From Winogradskyella sp. (GTDB lineage Bacteria > Bacteroidota > Bacteroidia > Flavobacteriales > Flavobacteriaceae), in the NCBI GenBank assembly GCA_028383925.1, contig JAOEWO010000001.1, positions 163,629-227,628 on the forward strand: DNA of 64,000 nucleotides. The letters run 5' to 3'. The notes beneath the pieces are model-generated. The model had not been told where the DNA came from. It did not search any database and was given only the letters and a program-made list of their open reading frames with translations. A program made the position numbers and the translations under genes. Shown one piece after another: positions 30,349 through 40,476 of this stretch. Every line of letters starts with the position of its first letter. Within the stretch, counting starts at the first letter, position 1.

Positions 30349-32766
30349 ATGAAGCTTAGCTTACACTATTATTTGAGTATAATTTTATTTAGCCTTTGTT
30401 TTAGTGCGTATGCACAAGAGTTTTCTATTTCGGGTACAGTGGTTGACGCCAACAGTGAGCCCATAGATTTGGCTAACATTATCATCTTAGCAGAAGATGG
30501 TACTACTTTTATTAAAGGCACATCTACAGGTGAAAAAGGTTATTTTAAACTAAATAATTTAACACCCAAAGCATATTTTATTAGAATTAGTTTTATTGGT
30601 TTTGAAGCATTTGAACAAAAGATTATACTTAGTGGTCATTTAAATCTTAAAACAATTCAGTTAGCAGAAACAGCAGAAAACTTAGATGAGGTTACGGTTA
30701 TTGCTAAAAAACCAACCATTACTAGAAAGCCAGACCGATTAATTTTTAATGTAGAAAATACAGCTTTAACAGAAGGCTCTACACTCGGTGTTTTAAAGAA
30801 TACTCCGGGTATTATAGTCACAGAAGGTGGTATTAATATTAAAAGTGCACAAGCAGCCATTTTTATAAACAACCGAAGAGTTCAACTTACCTCAGACGAA
30901 TTAATTCAACTTTTAGAAAGCTCGCCAGCAAATAGTATAAAATCGGTTGAGGTGATTACAAATCCATCCGCTAGTTACGATGCAGATAGTGGTTCTGTAA
31001 TTAATATTATAATGAGTAAAAACTTGGTAACAGGTTATCGTGGCAGTGTTCAAACAAATTATACACAAGGTGTATTTCCTAGATATAATGCAGCGACTAG
31101 TCATTATTTTAAAAATGACAAGTTTAATTTTAATGTAAATTATAGTTATACAAATCAAAAAATTAATAGAGATCAAGATGACCGTGTTAACTTTTTAGAT
31201 AATGCTAATGAAGTAAATCAAATATGGCAATCTGATGTTAACAGAAATACTTGGTCAGAGTCGCATACACTTAATTTAAACTTAGACTTTTTTATTGATG
31301 ATAAAAACACGTTGAGCTTAACGAGCACTGGGCTTTATACTCCATACTTTAAATATCAAATTAATAATAATACCGATATTAGAGACCAAAGCCAAGACTT
31401 TTTATCGCGATTTACAGCAGATAATTTATCTAGAGATAATAAATATAATATTGGTTCTAATCTTATTTTTAGACACAATTTTGAAAACAATGCGGCACTT
31501 ACATTTGATGCACACTATACAACCTATAATTACGAGCGCGACCAAAACGTATTTAGCAACTTTTTTGATGTGAATAATGTGTTTTCAAATGCATCAGAAT
31601 TTAATACGCTTGCTAATCAAAGCACTAATATTATAACCGGAAAGATTGATTATAATTTACCAATTAATGAATCTTCTAGTTTTGATGCTGGTGCAAAATA
31701 TTCTAATGTAAACACAGATAGTGATATTACAAGAGTAGATATTGTAAACGGCACTGAGTTTTTAAATACTGCAAATACAGACGCTTTTAAATATGACGAA
31801 AAAGTATTTGCGGCGTATTCTAATTACAGCAAATCTTGGGACAAGTGGGATTTAAATATAGGATTGCGTGTAGAGCAAACTAATATAGAGGGCGAGTCGC
31901 AAACATTAAACCAAACAAATACCCAAGATTATTTTAGTTGGTTTCCTAATGCAAGTTTATCTCATCAAGCGGCAAAAGATGTTATGGTTTACGGTAATTA
32001 TAAGCGCAGTATAACCAGACCGAGTTTTAAAGATTTAAATCCGTTTACATTTTTTATAAATGAAAACACCATTGTAACCGGTAATCCTAATTTAGTACCT
32101 GCTTTTATAGATCACTTTTCTGTTGGTATTAGTTTTTTAAAACATTTTACGGTTGAGGCGTATTATATGAATTATGAAAACGATAGTTACGAATTGCCAA
32201 GACAAGATAACGCCACTAATATTCTTGCGTTTACGCCACTAAACTTAGACCAGAGAACAGATTTTGGATTCGACTTTCTTTTTGATTACAACATAACAAA
32301 CAATTGGAATCTCTATGCGGTAACGTCTTTTTTTAATATGACAGAAGCCACTAATTTTGATAACGACTTTATTGAAAAGAGCCAGTGGTCTAACCTCAGC
32401 CAATTGAGCAATAGTCTATCGCTTTTAGAAGACAAGAGTTTAAATATAAATTTATCGGTACTTTATTTAAGTAGAAACCTTCAATATTTTAGTAGTGTTG
32501 AAGATAGAGTTATCTCATCACTTAGCGTGTCTAAATCGGTGTTTAACAAAAGCGCAATGATTTCTCTTACCGTTGAAGATTTATTTAATCAACAAGATTT
32601 TGATATTTCTACGAGATATTTAAATCAATCTAACAGTAGCTTTTCGGACTTAGATAACAGAACGATAAAACTCGGTTTCCGTTATAAGTTTGGTAACACT
32701 AAATTAAATACTAACGAGCGTAGCACAAATGCCGAAGAGCGCGACAGAATAAAAGATTTAAATTAA
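30349..32766 (+). CDS. outer-membrane beta-barrel protein with CarboxypepD_reg-like domain (TonB-receptor-like)
   Basis: Signal peptide, ISGTVVDANSEPIDLANIIIL domain, plug and barrel-like repeats. Confidence 0.85.
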   Translation: MKLSLHYYLSIILFSLCFSAYAQEFSISGTVVDANSEPIDLANIIILAEDGTTFIKGTSTGEKGYFKLNNLTPKAYFIRISFIGFEAFEQKIILSGHLNLKTIQLAETAENLDEVTVIAKKPTITRKPDRLIFNVENTALTEGSTLGVLKNTPGIIVTEGGINIKSAQAAIFINNRRVQLTSDELIQLLESSPANSIKSVEVITNPSASYDADSGSVINIIMSKNLVTGYRGSVQTNYTQGVFPRYNAATSHYFKNDKFNFNVNYSYTNQKINRDQDDRVNFLDNANEVNQIWQSDVNRNTWSESHTLNLNLDFFIDDKNTLSLTSTGLYTPYFKYQINNNTDIRDQSQDFLSRFTADNLSRDNKYNIGSNLIFRHNFENNAALTFDAHYTTYNYERDQNVFSNFFDVNNVFSNASEFNTLANQSTNIITGKIDYNLPINESSSFDAGAKYSNVNTDSDITRVDIVNGTEFLNTANTDAFKYDEKVFAAYSNYSKSWDKWDLNIGLRVEQTNIEGESQTLNQTNTQDYFSWFPNASLSHQAAKDVMVYGNYKRSITRPSFKDLNPFTFFINENTIVTGNPNLVPAFIDHFSVGISFLKHFTVEAYYMNYENDSYELPRQDNATNILAFTPLNLDQRTDFGFDFLFDYNITNNWNLYAVTSFFNMTEATNFDNDFIEKSQWSNLSQLSNSLSLLEDKSLNINLSVLYLSRNLQYFSSVEDRVISSLSVSKSVFNKSAMISLTVEDLFNQQDFDISTRYLNQSNSSFSDLDNRTIKLGFRYKFGNTKLNTNERSTNAEERDRIKDLN

Positions 32767-33875
32767 TCTTGCCACTCAGCAATAAACAGATTAGTGTCTC
32801 TGCCACCACCATTATTTCGGTTAGAAGAAAACGCTAAATGTTTACCGTCATTAGAAAATACAGGGAAGGCATCAAAGGTTTCTCCATGTGTTACACGTTT
32901 TAAATTTTTCCCATCAATATCAATTAAATATAAGTTAAAAGGAAATCCGCGCTCGGCTTCAAAATTAGACGAGAATAAAATTTTATCGCCAGATGGGTGA
33001 AAGAAAGGACTCCAATTGGCATTTCCTAAATCGGTGAGTTGTCTTAAGTCAGACCCATCAGCATTACAGATATAAAGTTCCATTTCTGTTGGTTCAACTA
33101 ACCCTTCTGCTAATAAGTTTTTGTAGTCTTTAATTTCTTTTTCGGTTTTTGGGCGCGACGATCTAAAAATAAGTTTAGAGCCATCTGGTGAAAAGAACGC
33201 ACCACCATCGTAACCCAGTTCGTTTGTAATTTGCTTAACATCGCTACCATCAATATTCATGGTATATAATTCTAAATCACCACTTCTTGTAGATGTAAAT
33301 ACAATTTTATCACCTTTTGGTGACACGGTAGGTTCAGCATCATAACCAATCTCATTGGTTAATTGTTTTACAATATTGCCTTCTAAATCAGCCACAAAAA
33401 TATCATAACTGTCATAAATTGGCCAAATGTATTTTCCGTTTTTACGCAGTGGTGTGTTTGGGCAGTTCTCATCACCTAAATGTGTTGAGGCATAAATAAT
33501 GTGTTTGTTGTCTGGTAAAAAATAAGCACATGTAGTGCGTCCTTTACCGGTGCTTAACATTGGTGGTGCAATACTATCTGTAAAGGTTTCATTAGCATCC
33601 ATTAAAAACATTTGGTCACAGCCCACATTCCATTTTGTGTTATTAGATTGAAACACCAATTGCTTATCATCAAAGCTCCAGTATGCCTCAGCATTATCGC
33701 CACCAAAGGTGACTTGTCTTAGAGATTTAAAATGCACTTCTTCTGGGTAGATTAGTGTATCTTTAATTGTGCTAGTTTCTGTATTAGTTTTAGAATTTGA
33801 AGTTTTAGTTGTTTCGTTTTTACATGAAAAAGAAAGACCTAATAGAACTAAAATTACAATTGTATTCGATTTCAT
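32763..33875 (-). CDS. TolB-like/WD40 (PD40) repeat lipoprotein
   Basis: Repeated SPKGDKIVFTSTRSGDLELYTMNIDG motifs; lipobox LSFSCK. Confidence 0.88.
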   Translation of the reverse strand: MKSNTIVILVLLGLSFSCKNETTKTSNSKTNTETSTIKDTLIYPEEVHFKSLRQVTFGGDNAEAYWSFDDKQLVFQSNNTKWNVGCDQMFLMDANETFTDSIAPPMLSTGKGRTTCAYFLPDNKHIIYASTHLGDENCPNTPLRKNGKYIWPIYDSYDIFVADLEGNIVKQLTNEIGYDAEPTVSPKGDKIVFTSTRSGDLELYTMNIDGSDVKQITNELGYDGGAFFSPDGSKLIFRSSRPKTEKEIKDYKNLLAEGLVEPTEMELYICNADGSDLRQLTDLGNANWSPFFHPSGDKILFSSNFEAERGFPFNLYLIDIDGKNLKRVTHGETFDAFPVFSNDGKHLAFSSNRNNGGGRDTNLFIAEWQD

Positions 33876-34094
33876 AATGTTATAATTGTTATGCAAGTTT
33901 TTCCTAAAAAACATTTTTAAAGTCCTTTCGAGGTGTCAATTCCCTCAGTTAAATGGTACTGATTACCATCTTTAAGGGGATTTAAGCCTATAAATATGAG
34001 GAATTTATATAAATTCTTCAAATACCTATCATTTAAAAACCTTGCAGCTATGATTAAAATAATGCCTAATTTTGTGTAAAAGTAATATAAACAG

Positions 34095-35336
34095 ATGAAA
34101 AAATTATTGTTTTTAGCTATTGCGGGTTCAGTATTGCTTGGTTGCGAAACCAATACCACTTATAAAAATACGATTAAAGAAGATGTTGCTTTTTTAGCAG
34201 ACGATAAATTAGAAGGCAGACAAACGGGTACTGAGGGCGAAAAACTAGCGTCAGATTTTTTGGTACAACGTTTTAAAGCTATCGGTTTAGAACCAAAAGG
34301 GACCGACGGTTTTTTGCAAGCTTTCTCCTTTAAACCCAAAACAGATCCTCATAAAGAAGTACAATTTACAACCAATGCAGATAGTACAATAACAGGTAGA
34401 AATGTGATTGGTTATATTAACAATAATGCAAAAAATACCATTGTAATTGGTGCTCACTACGACCATTTGGGCTTTGGTGGTGAAGGCTCATTATATAGAG
34501 AAGGGGATAAGGCGGTTCATAACGGTGCAGATGATAATGCTAGTGGTGTTGCTGTAATGATGGATGTTGCTAGCCGCTTAAGTATAGATAAAGGCCTTAA
34601 ACAGAATACAAATAACAACTACTTGTTTATGGCGTTTTCAGGAGAAGAAATGGGTTTATTGGGTTCTAATTATTTTTCTAAAAACCCAACGGTTGAAGCA
34701 GAATCTATTAACTATATGATTAATATGGATATGGTTGGCCGTATGAAAGCAGATAGTACGTTAGCCGTTTATGGCACAGGTACATCGCCTATGTTTAAAC
34801 AAACCATAAAAGCAAACAACGACAAATTTAAAATTATAGAAAACGAAAGCGGAGTAGGTCCAAGCGATCATACATCTTTTTATTTAATCGATATTCCGGT
34901 GCTACATTTCTTTACGGGTCAGCATGAAGATTACCACAAGCCAGGCGACGATGCAGAGAAGTTGAATTACGAGGGTATGAATTTAATCTCTAACTATATT
35001 TATACAATTATATCAGACTTAGATGATAATGGTGAGTTAGCTTTTAGAAAAACCAAAAATGAGAGCGAAGAAGCACCTCGTTTTAAAGTTGGCTTGGGTG
35101 TTGTACCAGATTATTTATACGACGGTAAAGGTATGCGTATTGATGGCACTAGAGAAGATACACCAGCCTTTAATGCAGGCATATTAAAAGGTGATATTGT
35201 ATTAAAACTAGGAGATAGCACTGTTACAAACATGATGAGTTATATGCGTGCATTATCTATTTTTGATAACGGTGACGAAGCAGATATTACCATTAAACGT
35301 GGTGATGAAATTATTGAAACTAAAGTGAAATTTTAA
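34095..35336 (+). CDS. M28 family peptidase with C-terminal PDZ-like domain
   Basis: GAHYDHLGFGG, HNGADDNASG, FSGEEMGLLGS metal-site motifs. Confidence 0.92.
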   Translation: MKKLLFLAIAGSVLLGCETNTTYKNTIKEDVAFLADDKLEGRQTGTEGEKLASDFLVQRFKAIGLEPKGTDGFLQAFSFKPKTDPHKEVQFTTNADSTITGRNVIGYINNNAKNTIVIGAHYDHLGFGGEGSLYREGDKAVHNGADDNASGVAVMMDVASRLSIDKGLKQNTNNNYLFMAFSGEEMGLLGSNYFSKNPTVEAESINYMINMDMVGRMKADSTLAVYGTGTSPMFKQTIKANNDKFKIIENESGVGPSDHTSFYLIDIPVLHFFTGQHEDYHKPGDDAEKLNYEGMNLISNYIYTIISDLDDNGELAFRKTKNESEEAPRFKVGLGVVPDYLYDGKGMRIDGTREDTPAFNAGILKGDIVLKLGDSTVTNMMSYMRALSIFDNGDEADITIKRGDEIIETKVKF

Positions 35337-35408
35337 ACCAAATGTGAGCTTTTCGTACTAATTTATTTTTAATTGTACATTTACGCTCAAATCTTATCAA
35401 TTTATAAA

Positions 35409-36542
35409 ATGAAAAAATTATTAGCCTTTTTATGTTTATTTAGCTTGTTAACCGCTTTTACTTGTGAGAATGAACCCTTAGATTTTGACGCTGACACAAG
35501 TGTCGGTGGTACAGATATAGAGTTATTTGGTGAGTGGAATTTATCTGAGTTTACTGTTGACCTAACAACAACTACAGATTTTCAAGGCCAAACCATTAGT
35601 TCTGTTATTGTAGTAAATAGTACAGCTACAGATTATGCACTAAATTTTATAGGAAATAACTTCACAACAAATGGTAATTACAGTTATGTAGCAAATATTG
35701 TGGTTAATGGTGCAGAGGTTTCTAATGAGTTGTATACGCTTAATAATGTTATGGGTAGTGGTACGTATTCTACAAGCGGAAATGTAATGACTATTGATGG
35801 TTCTTTTTTCGAATTTGATTTTCAAGGTGCAGATACATCTACTTTAGATGGTCCACAAACTGCGACATTTCAAATTTCTGACAATGGGGTGATCTTAACA
35901 TTTACTCAAAATGAAAACACAACAGAAACTGATCCTACAACAGGCGCAATAGTTTCGGTTTCTAATAGCTCTACCTCAGTTTGGACACGTGGTGAAGGTG
36001 TTGTTATTAACCCTTGTGGCGCAGAAGACGCTACAAGTGATGCAGCTGCGGCTTACAATGCAGATAATACTAATGAAGACTTGTGTAATGCTTATAAGGT
36101 TGCGCTTCAAAATCAAATAACAGAATGTGGAGATACTAATGGTACTTTACAGCAAATTATAGACGATTTAGGCGATTGTGCAGCAGCAGCTTCAAACGGT
36201 ACTTTGGTCGTTACAACTGGCACATTAGATATTGAGTTTACCCAACAAAATATTAGTTTTGATAACGGCTTAATAACTGTAGAAGGAACGAGTGCTGGTG
36301 GTGGTTATATGATATATTTTCAAGTTACAGAAGGTGATACTGGTACAGATGTTTTTCAGAATTTTGTATTAACTTTAAACGGTACAGAATACTTTCCGTC
36401 TACACAAGGGTTTGATGATTTTACGTCTAGTACATCAGTAAGTACAGGTAATGTATTACAAGCTACTTTTTTCGGAATTGTAGAAAGTGCTGCCGGAGCA
36501 GACTTAAGTCTAACGCAAGGTGCTGTTGATGTAACATACTAA
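35409..36542 (+). CDS. hypothetical lipoprotein
   Basis: MKKLLAFLCLFSLLTAFTCENEP; start 35409 preferred. Confidence 0.7.
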   Translation: MKKLLAFLCLFSLLTAFTCENEPLDFDADTSVGGTDIELFGEWNLSEFTVDLTTTTDFQGQTISSVIVVNSTATDYALNFIGNNFTTNGNYSYVANIVVNGAEVSNELYTLNNVMGSGTYSTSGNVMTIDGSFFEFDFQGADTSTLDGPQTATFQISDNGVILTFTQNENTTETDPTTGAIVSVSNSSTSVWTRGEGVVINPCGAEDATSDAAAAYNADNTNEDLCNAYKVALQNQITECGDTNGTLQQIIDDLGDCAAAASNGTLVVTTGTLDIEFTQQNISFDNGLITVEGTSAGGGYMIYFQVTEGDTGTDVFQNFVLTLNGTEYFPSTQGFDDFTSSTSVSTGNVLQATFFGIVESAAGADLSLTQGAVDVTY

Positions 36543-36574
36543 CATTTTGCTGTAGTTTTACAGTATATATTAAT

Positions 36575-36636
36575 AAGGTGAATTTTAGAAACTATATTTT
36601 ATGACTAATAAAGATATAATTTCTAAAATTCACCTT
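36575..36636. repeat. perfect 17-bp inverted repeat flanking a start codon
   Basis: AAGGTGAATTTTAGAAA (36575-36591) / TTTCTAAAATTCACCTT (36620-36636), 28-nt loop contains ATG at 36601. Confidence 0.9.
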
Positions 36637-36999
36637 TTTATTTCTGTACTCATTGTTGTACCTGTAGCGTTTGTTTATGGTTTTTGTCCAGATACCCAGT
36701 TTAATATTCAATTACAAACTATAGACGAGCATAATTTTTTTAAAGCTATAATGGGTATGTACTTAGGTTTTTCTCTACTCTGGATTTTAGGAATTATTAA
36801 AGCCAGTTATTTTAAAGTGGCTTTAATAACTAATATCATTTTTATGTTAGGTCTTGGTAGTGGTAGATTATTAAGTTGGTGCATAGAAGGTACACCAGCG
36901 TTTGGTTACCAATTTGGTGCTTTTGCCGAATTATTTTTAGGTTTTTACGGGCTATTGGTAATGAAATACCACAGCAATCCTCATAATATTTCAAAATAA
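36601..36999 (+). CDS. DUF4345-like membrane protein
   Basis: 132 aa, 4 TM. Confidence 0.65.
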   Translation: MTNKDIISKIHLFISVLIVVPVAFVYGFCPDTQFNIQLQTIDEHNFFKAIMGMYLGFSLLWILGIIKASYFKVALITNIIFMLGLGSGRLLSWCIEGTPAFGYQFGAFAELFLGFYGLLVMKYHSNPHNISK

Positions 37000-37026
37000 C
37001 TTAGCTTTGCACTAAAATTTAGAGAC

Positions 37027-38022
37027 TTGGTTAAAATAGGCGACATAGAATTACCAGACTTTCCTTTGCTTTTAGCACCAATGGAAGACGTTAGTGACCC
37101 ACCATTTAGAGCCTTATGTAAAGAGCAAGGTGCAGATGTTGTTTACACTGAGTTTGTATCTAGTGAAGGTTTAATTCGTAATGCAGCAAAAAGCGTTATG
37201 AAATTAGATATTTATGAGAAAGAGCGCCCTGTTGGTATTCAAATTTTTGGAGCAAATATGGAGAGTATGCTTCAAACTATAGATATTGTAGAAAAATCTA
37301 ATCCTGATATTATAGATATCAATTTTGGTTGTCCTGTTAAAAAAGTAGTATCTAAAGGTGCTGGTGCAGGTATTTTAAAAGATATCTGTTTAATGGAACA
37401 ACTTACAGCAGAAATGGTAAAACGCACTAATTTGCCAGTAACTGTAAAAACTAGATTAGGTTGGGATCACGATTCTATAAGAATTGTTGAAGTAGCAGAG
37501 CGCTTACAAGACGTAGGTTGTAAAGCGATTTCTATACATGGTAGAACAAGAGCCCAAATGTACAAGGGTGATGCCGATTGGAAACCTATTGCAGCTGTTA
37601 AGAACAATCCTCGTATGCATATTCCTGTATTTGGAAATGGTGATATTAACACGCCAGAGCGTGCTGCAGAAATGCGAGATAGCTACGGTTTAGATGGTGC
37701 TATGATAGGAAGAGCAACTATTGGTAATCCATGGTTTTTTAAGCAGGTAAAGCACTTTTTTGAAACTGGCGAACACTTGGCACCAATTTCTTTAGCAGAG
37801 CGCGTAGAAGCTGCGAGACGTCATTTACAAATGGCTATAGATTGGAAAGGTGAAACACTTGGTGTTTTTGAAACGAGAAGACACTATACAAATTATTTTA
37901 AGGGCATTCCGCATTTTAAAGAATACCGAATGAAAATGGTAACTAGTGATGACTCTAAAGATGTTTTTGCTGCCTTTGATGAAGTTTTAGAAACGTTTCC
38001 AGATTATCAATTTACGTCTTAA
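37027..38022 (+). CDS. dusB: tRNA-dihydrouridine synthase
   Basis: LAPMEDVSDPPFR, INFGCPVKKVVSKGAGAG; TTG start. Confidence 0.93.
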   Translation: MVKIGDIELPDFPLLLAPMEDVSDPPFRALCKEQGADVVYTEFVSSEGLIRNAAKSVMKLDIYEKERPVGIQIFGANMESMLQTIDIVEKSNPDIIDINFGCPVKKVVSKGAGAGILKDICLMEQLTAEMVKRTNLPVTVKTRLGWDHDSIRIVEVAERLQDVGCKAISIHGRTRAQMYKGDADWKPIAAVKNNPRMHIPVFGNGDINTPERAAEMRDSYGLDGAMIGRATIGNPWFFKQVKHFFETGEHLAPISLAERVEAARRHLQMAIDWKGETLGVFETRRHYTNYFKGIPHFKEYRMKMVTSDDSKDVFAAFDEVLETFPDYQFTS

Positions 38023-39221
38023 GACTGTATTAACTGTTTTGTTATACGTTGCGACGCGATTCTCGAAGCCGTAATACCCAAAGCAAAAATAGTAGCTAAT
38101 ACCAGCAGCACATTTAACAGATTTAAGTTTACAGGGTAAGGTAACTCTGCCGTTAACATTACTAGGTCAAAAGATTGCTGTAAAATAACAATTATTAAGC
38201 CTATTGTAACGCCAATAATTCCGCTTACTATAGTCATAAGGCTACCTTGCCAAAAGAAAATAAACTTAATAGTCTTAGGTTCTGTACCTAAGTTAAACAA
38301 TGTGTTTAGTGATTTTTTCTTATCTAAAATCATCATTATAATAGCGCCAATTACATTAAACAAAGCAATGATAATTACTAAAGTGAAGATGAGGTAAATT
38401 GCAAGATTTTCAGTGTTAAGCATTTTAAATAAGGCATCATTAAGCTGCTCTCGGTTTTTAATAACAATTTGGTTATTAAAAATAGTATTGAGTTGTGTTC
38501 TAATAAGATTTTCATCTGTATTAGGTTTAAGTTTTAGTTCTATAGCACTTAATTGGTTTTCTTTATAATTCAGTAAGGTTCTTGCTAAATCTATATTTGA
38601 GAAAATATATTCATTATTCAGTTCTTCATTAATATTAAATAAACCTACATTATTAACATAGGCCGCACTATAGGCGCCTTTTAAGGAACTAACTTGGCCT
38701 TTACCAGGTTTGGGTACATAAATAGATAGAGGCTTTAGGTAATTAAAAAGACCAAACGATAAGTTGTAAGAGATGCCAGCACCAGAAACGACATCATTAC
38801 TTTTGGGCGAAATCCAATTCCCCTGATAAATCATGTCATCTATATTGGTTACCTTAAGAAAGCTCGTGTCTACACCTTTTAAAGTAGCAATTAGGTTTTT
38901 ATCTTCAGATTTTATGATAATACGTTCTTCAATTATTTTTGAATATGACGTAATATCATCTATTGCATTAAGTTGTGCTATATTATTTTCAGAAAGTAAA
39001 AAAGATTTACCCGTAACCGCAGTTATTTTTAAATCAGGATCAACAACCGTTGAAAACATAAGGCTGTAATCCTTTAAGCCAGCAAAAACAGATAAGACAA
39101 TTAGTAAAGCAGCAGAAGCAATAATAACACCGCCAGAAGCTATAAGCGTCATTATATTAATAGCATTATTACTGCTTTTAGAAAACAGATAACGTTTTGC
39201 TATATATAAAGGAAAATTCAC
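38019..39221 (-). CDS. FtsX-like ABC transporter permease (LolC/E-like)
   Basis: N-terminal IAKRYLFSKSSNNAINIMTLIASGGV and C-terminal FtsX TM region. Confidence 0.88.
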   Translation of the reverse strand: MNFPLYIAKRYLFSKSSNNAINIMTLIASGGVIIASAALLIVLSVFAGLKDYSLMFSTVVDPDLKITAVTGKSFLLSENNIAQLNAIDDITSYSKIIEERIIIKSEDKNLIATLKGVDTSFLKVTNIDDMIYQGNWISPKSNDVVSGAGISYNLSFGLFNYLKPLSIYVPKPGKGQVSSLKGAYSAAYVNNVGLFNINEELNNEYIFSNIDLARTLLNYKENQLSAIELKLKPNTDENLIRTQLNTIFNNQIVIKNREQLNDALFKMLNTENLAIYLIFTLVIIIALFNVIGAIIMMILDKKKSLNTLFNLGTEPKTIKFIFFWQGSLMTIVSGIIGVTIGLIIVILQQSFDLVMLTAELPYPVNLNLLNVLLVLATIFALGITASRIASQRITKQLIQS

Positions 39222-39614
39222 TTAAGATTTTTTTCGCTTACCTAGTAAATCGGGATCTTCAAGAGGATCACTTTCGCCTTTTAATGAGCGTTCTATACCA
39301 TCTATATATTCTAGAGAATCGTCGATAAAAAATTCAAGATGTGGCATACGTCTTAATTGGTGTCGTGTACGTTGTGCTAGCTCGTGCCTAATTAAAGGCT
39401 TATTAGATCTAATACCTTCTAGTAAAGGCTGTGCTTCTTTGTTAGGAAATATACTTAAATAGACTTTAGCCATAGATAAATCTACAGTAACATTAACTTT
39501 AGAAACCGAAATTATAACACCTTTAAGTCCACCAGATGATGCGGCACGTTGTAAAACATCTACCAAATCTTGTTGTAGAACACCTGCTATTTTTTTCTGT
39601 CTATTACTTTCCAT
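39222..39614 (-). CDS. rbfA: 30S ribosome-binding factor
   Basis: RbfA-family sequence, 130 aa; VDLSMAKVYLSIF. Confidence 0.9.
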   Translation of the reverse strand: MESNRQKKIAGVLQQDLVDVLQRAASSGGLKGVIISVSKVNVTVDLSMAKVYLSIFPNKEAQPLLEGIRSNKPLIRHELAQRTRHQLRRMPHLEFFIDDSLEYIDGIERSLKGESDPLEDPDLLGKRKKS

Positions 39615-39676
39615 ATTGCAAAAGTAGATGATATTTAAGGATTATCTTATTTTTACACTACAAAATTGAAGTCATT

Positions 39677-40081
39677 ATGAGAAAAATTGAGCATATAGGC
39701 ATAGCTGTAAAAGACATAGATAGCTCTAATGCGCTTTTTGCATCATTATTTGGTGAAGCACACTATAAAATTGAGGATGTAGAGCGAGAAGGTGTAAAAA
39801 CTTCTTTTTTTAAATGTGGACCAAATAAAATTGAATTATTACAAGCGACAACAGAAGACAGTCCTATCGCAAAGTTTATTGAAAAAAAAGGTGAAGGTAT
39901 TCACCATATTGCTTTTGCTGTAGATGACATAGAAAAGGAAATTGAAAGACTAACAGCAGCGGGTTTTAATATGATACATAAAGAACCTAAGAAAGGTGCA
40001 GACGATAAGTTAATCGCTTTTTTACACCCAAAATCTACAAATGGTGTTTTAATTGAGTTATGCCAAGAGATAAACAAATAA
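39677..40081 (+). CDS. mce: methylmalonyl-CoA epimerase
   Basis: VOC fold: IEHIGIAVKDIDSS, GEGIHHIAFAVDDI. Confidence 0.9.
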   Translation: MRKIEHIGIAVKDIDSSNALFASLFGEAHYKIEDVEREGVKTSFFKCGPNKIELLQATTEDSPIAKFIEKKGEGIHHIAFAVDDIEKEIERLTAAGFNMIHKEPKKGADDKLIAFLHPKSTNGVLIELCQEINK

Positions 40082-40161
40082 AAATACTTTGAGAGTTTTA
40101 AAATATGTAGTAATATTGCACTCGCGTTTAAATAAACGTGAAATTAACAGCAATGTTAATT

Positions 40162-40235
40162 GGTCCTATAGCTCAGTTGGTTAGAGCACCTGACTCATAA
40201 TCAGGTGGTCCATGGTTCGAGTCCATGTGGGACCA
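40162..40235 (+). tRNA. tRNA with CAT anticodon (Met or Ile2)
   Basis: GGTCCTATAGCTCAGTTGGTTAGAGCACCTGACTCATAATCAGGTGGTCCATGGTTCGAGTCCATGTGGGACCA cloverleaf. Confidence 0.93.
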
Positions 40236-40250
40236 CTTTTATAAAGTATA

Positions 40251-40284
40251 AAACCTCATAGACGAAAGTTGATGAGGTTTTTTT
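40251..40284 (+). terminator. terminator after tRNA
   Basis: AAACCTCAT...ATGAGGTTT stem followed by T tract. Confidence 0.75.
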
Positions 40285-40384
40285 AACTCTTCAAACCCTA
40301 TATTTTAAAAGGGTTTTACGCACGATATAAAAATTTTATATACTTCTTGACTCACCTAGAAATGCTTAAAAAGGTTTAAAAAAA

Positions 40385-40426
40385 GGTACACAATTCGGTA
40401 CACCTGCTTTAACATTTCGGTATCCC
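40385..40426. repeat. short direct repeats upstream of integrase (candidate arm-type sites)
   Basis: GGTACAC (40385), CGGTACACC (40396), CGGTATCCC (40418). Confidence 0.4.
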
Positions 40427-40476
40427 TATTTTCAAATGCCTTTTAAACAGCATAATAGCTAGCTAAAAGAGTTACG

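Noticed and set aside
33917-34159. 80-aa minus-strand ORF
   Set aside because: Overlaps the 5' end and promoter of the well-supported M28 peptidase gene; low-complexity, no recognisable features
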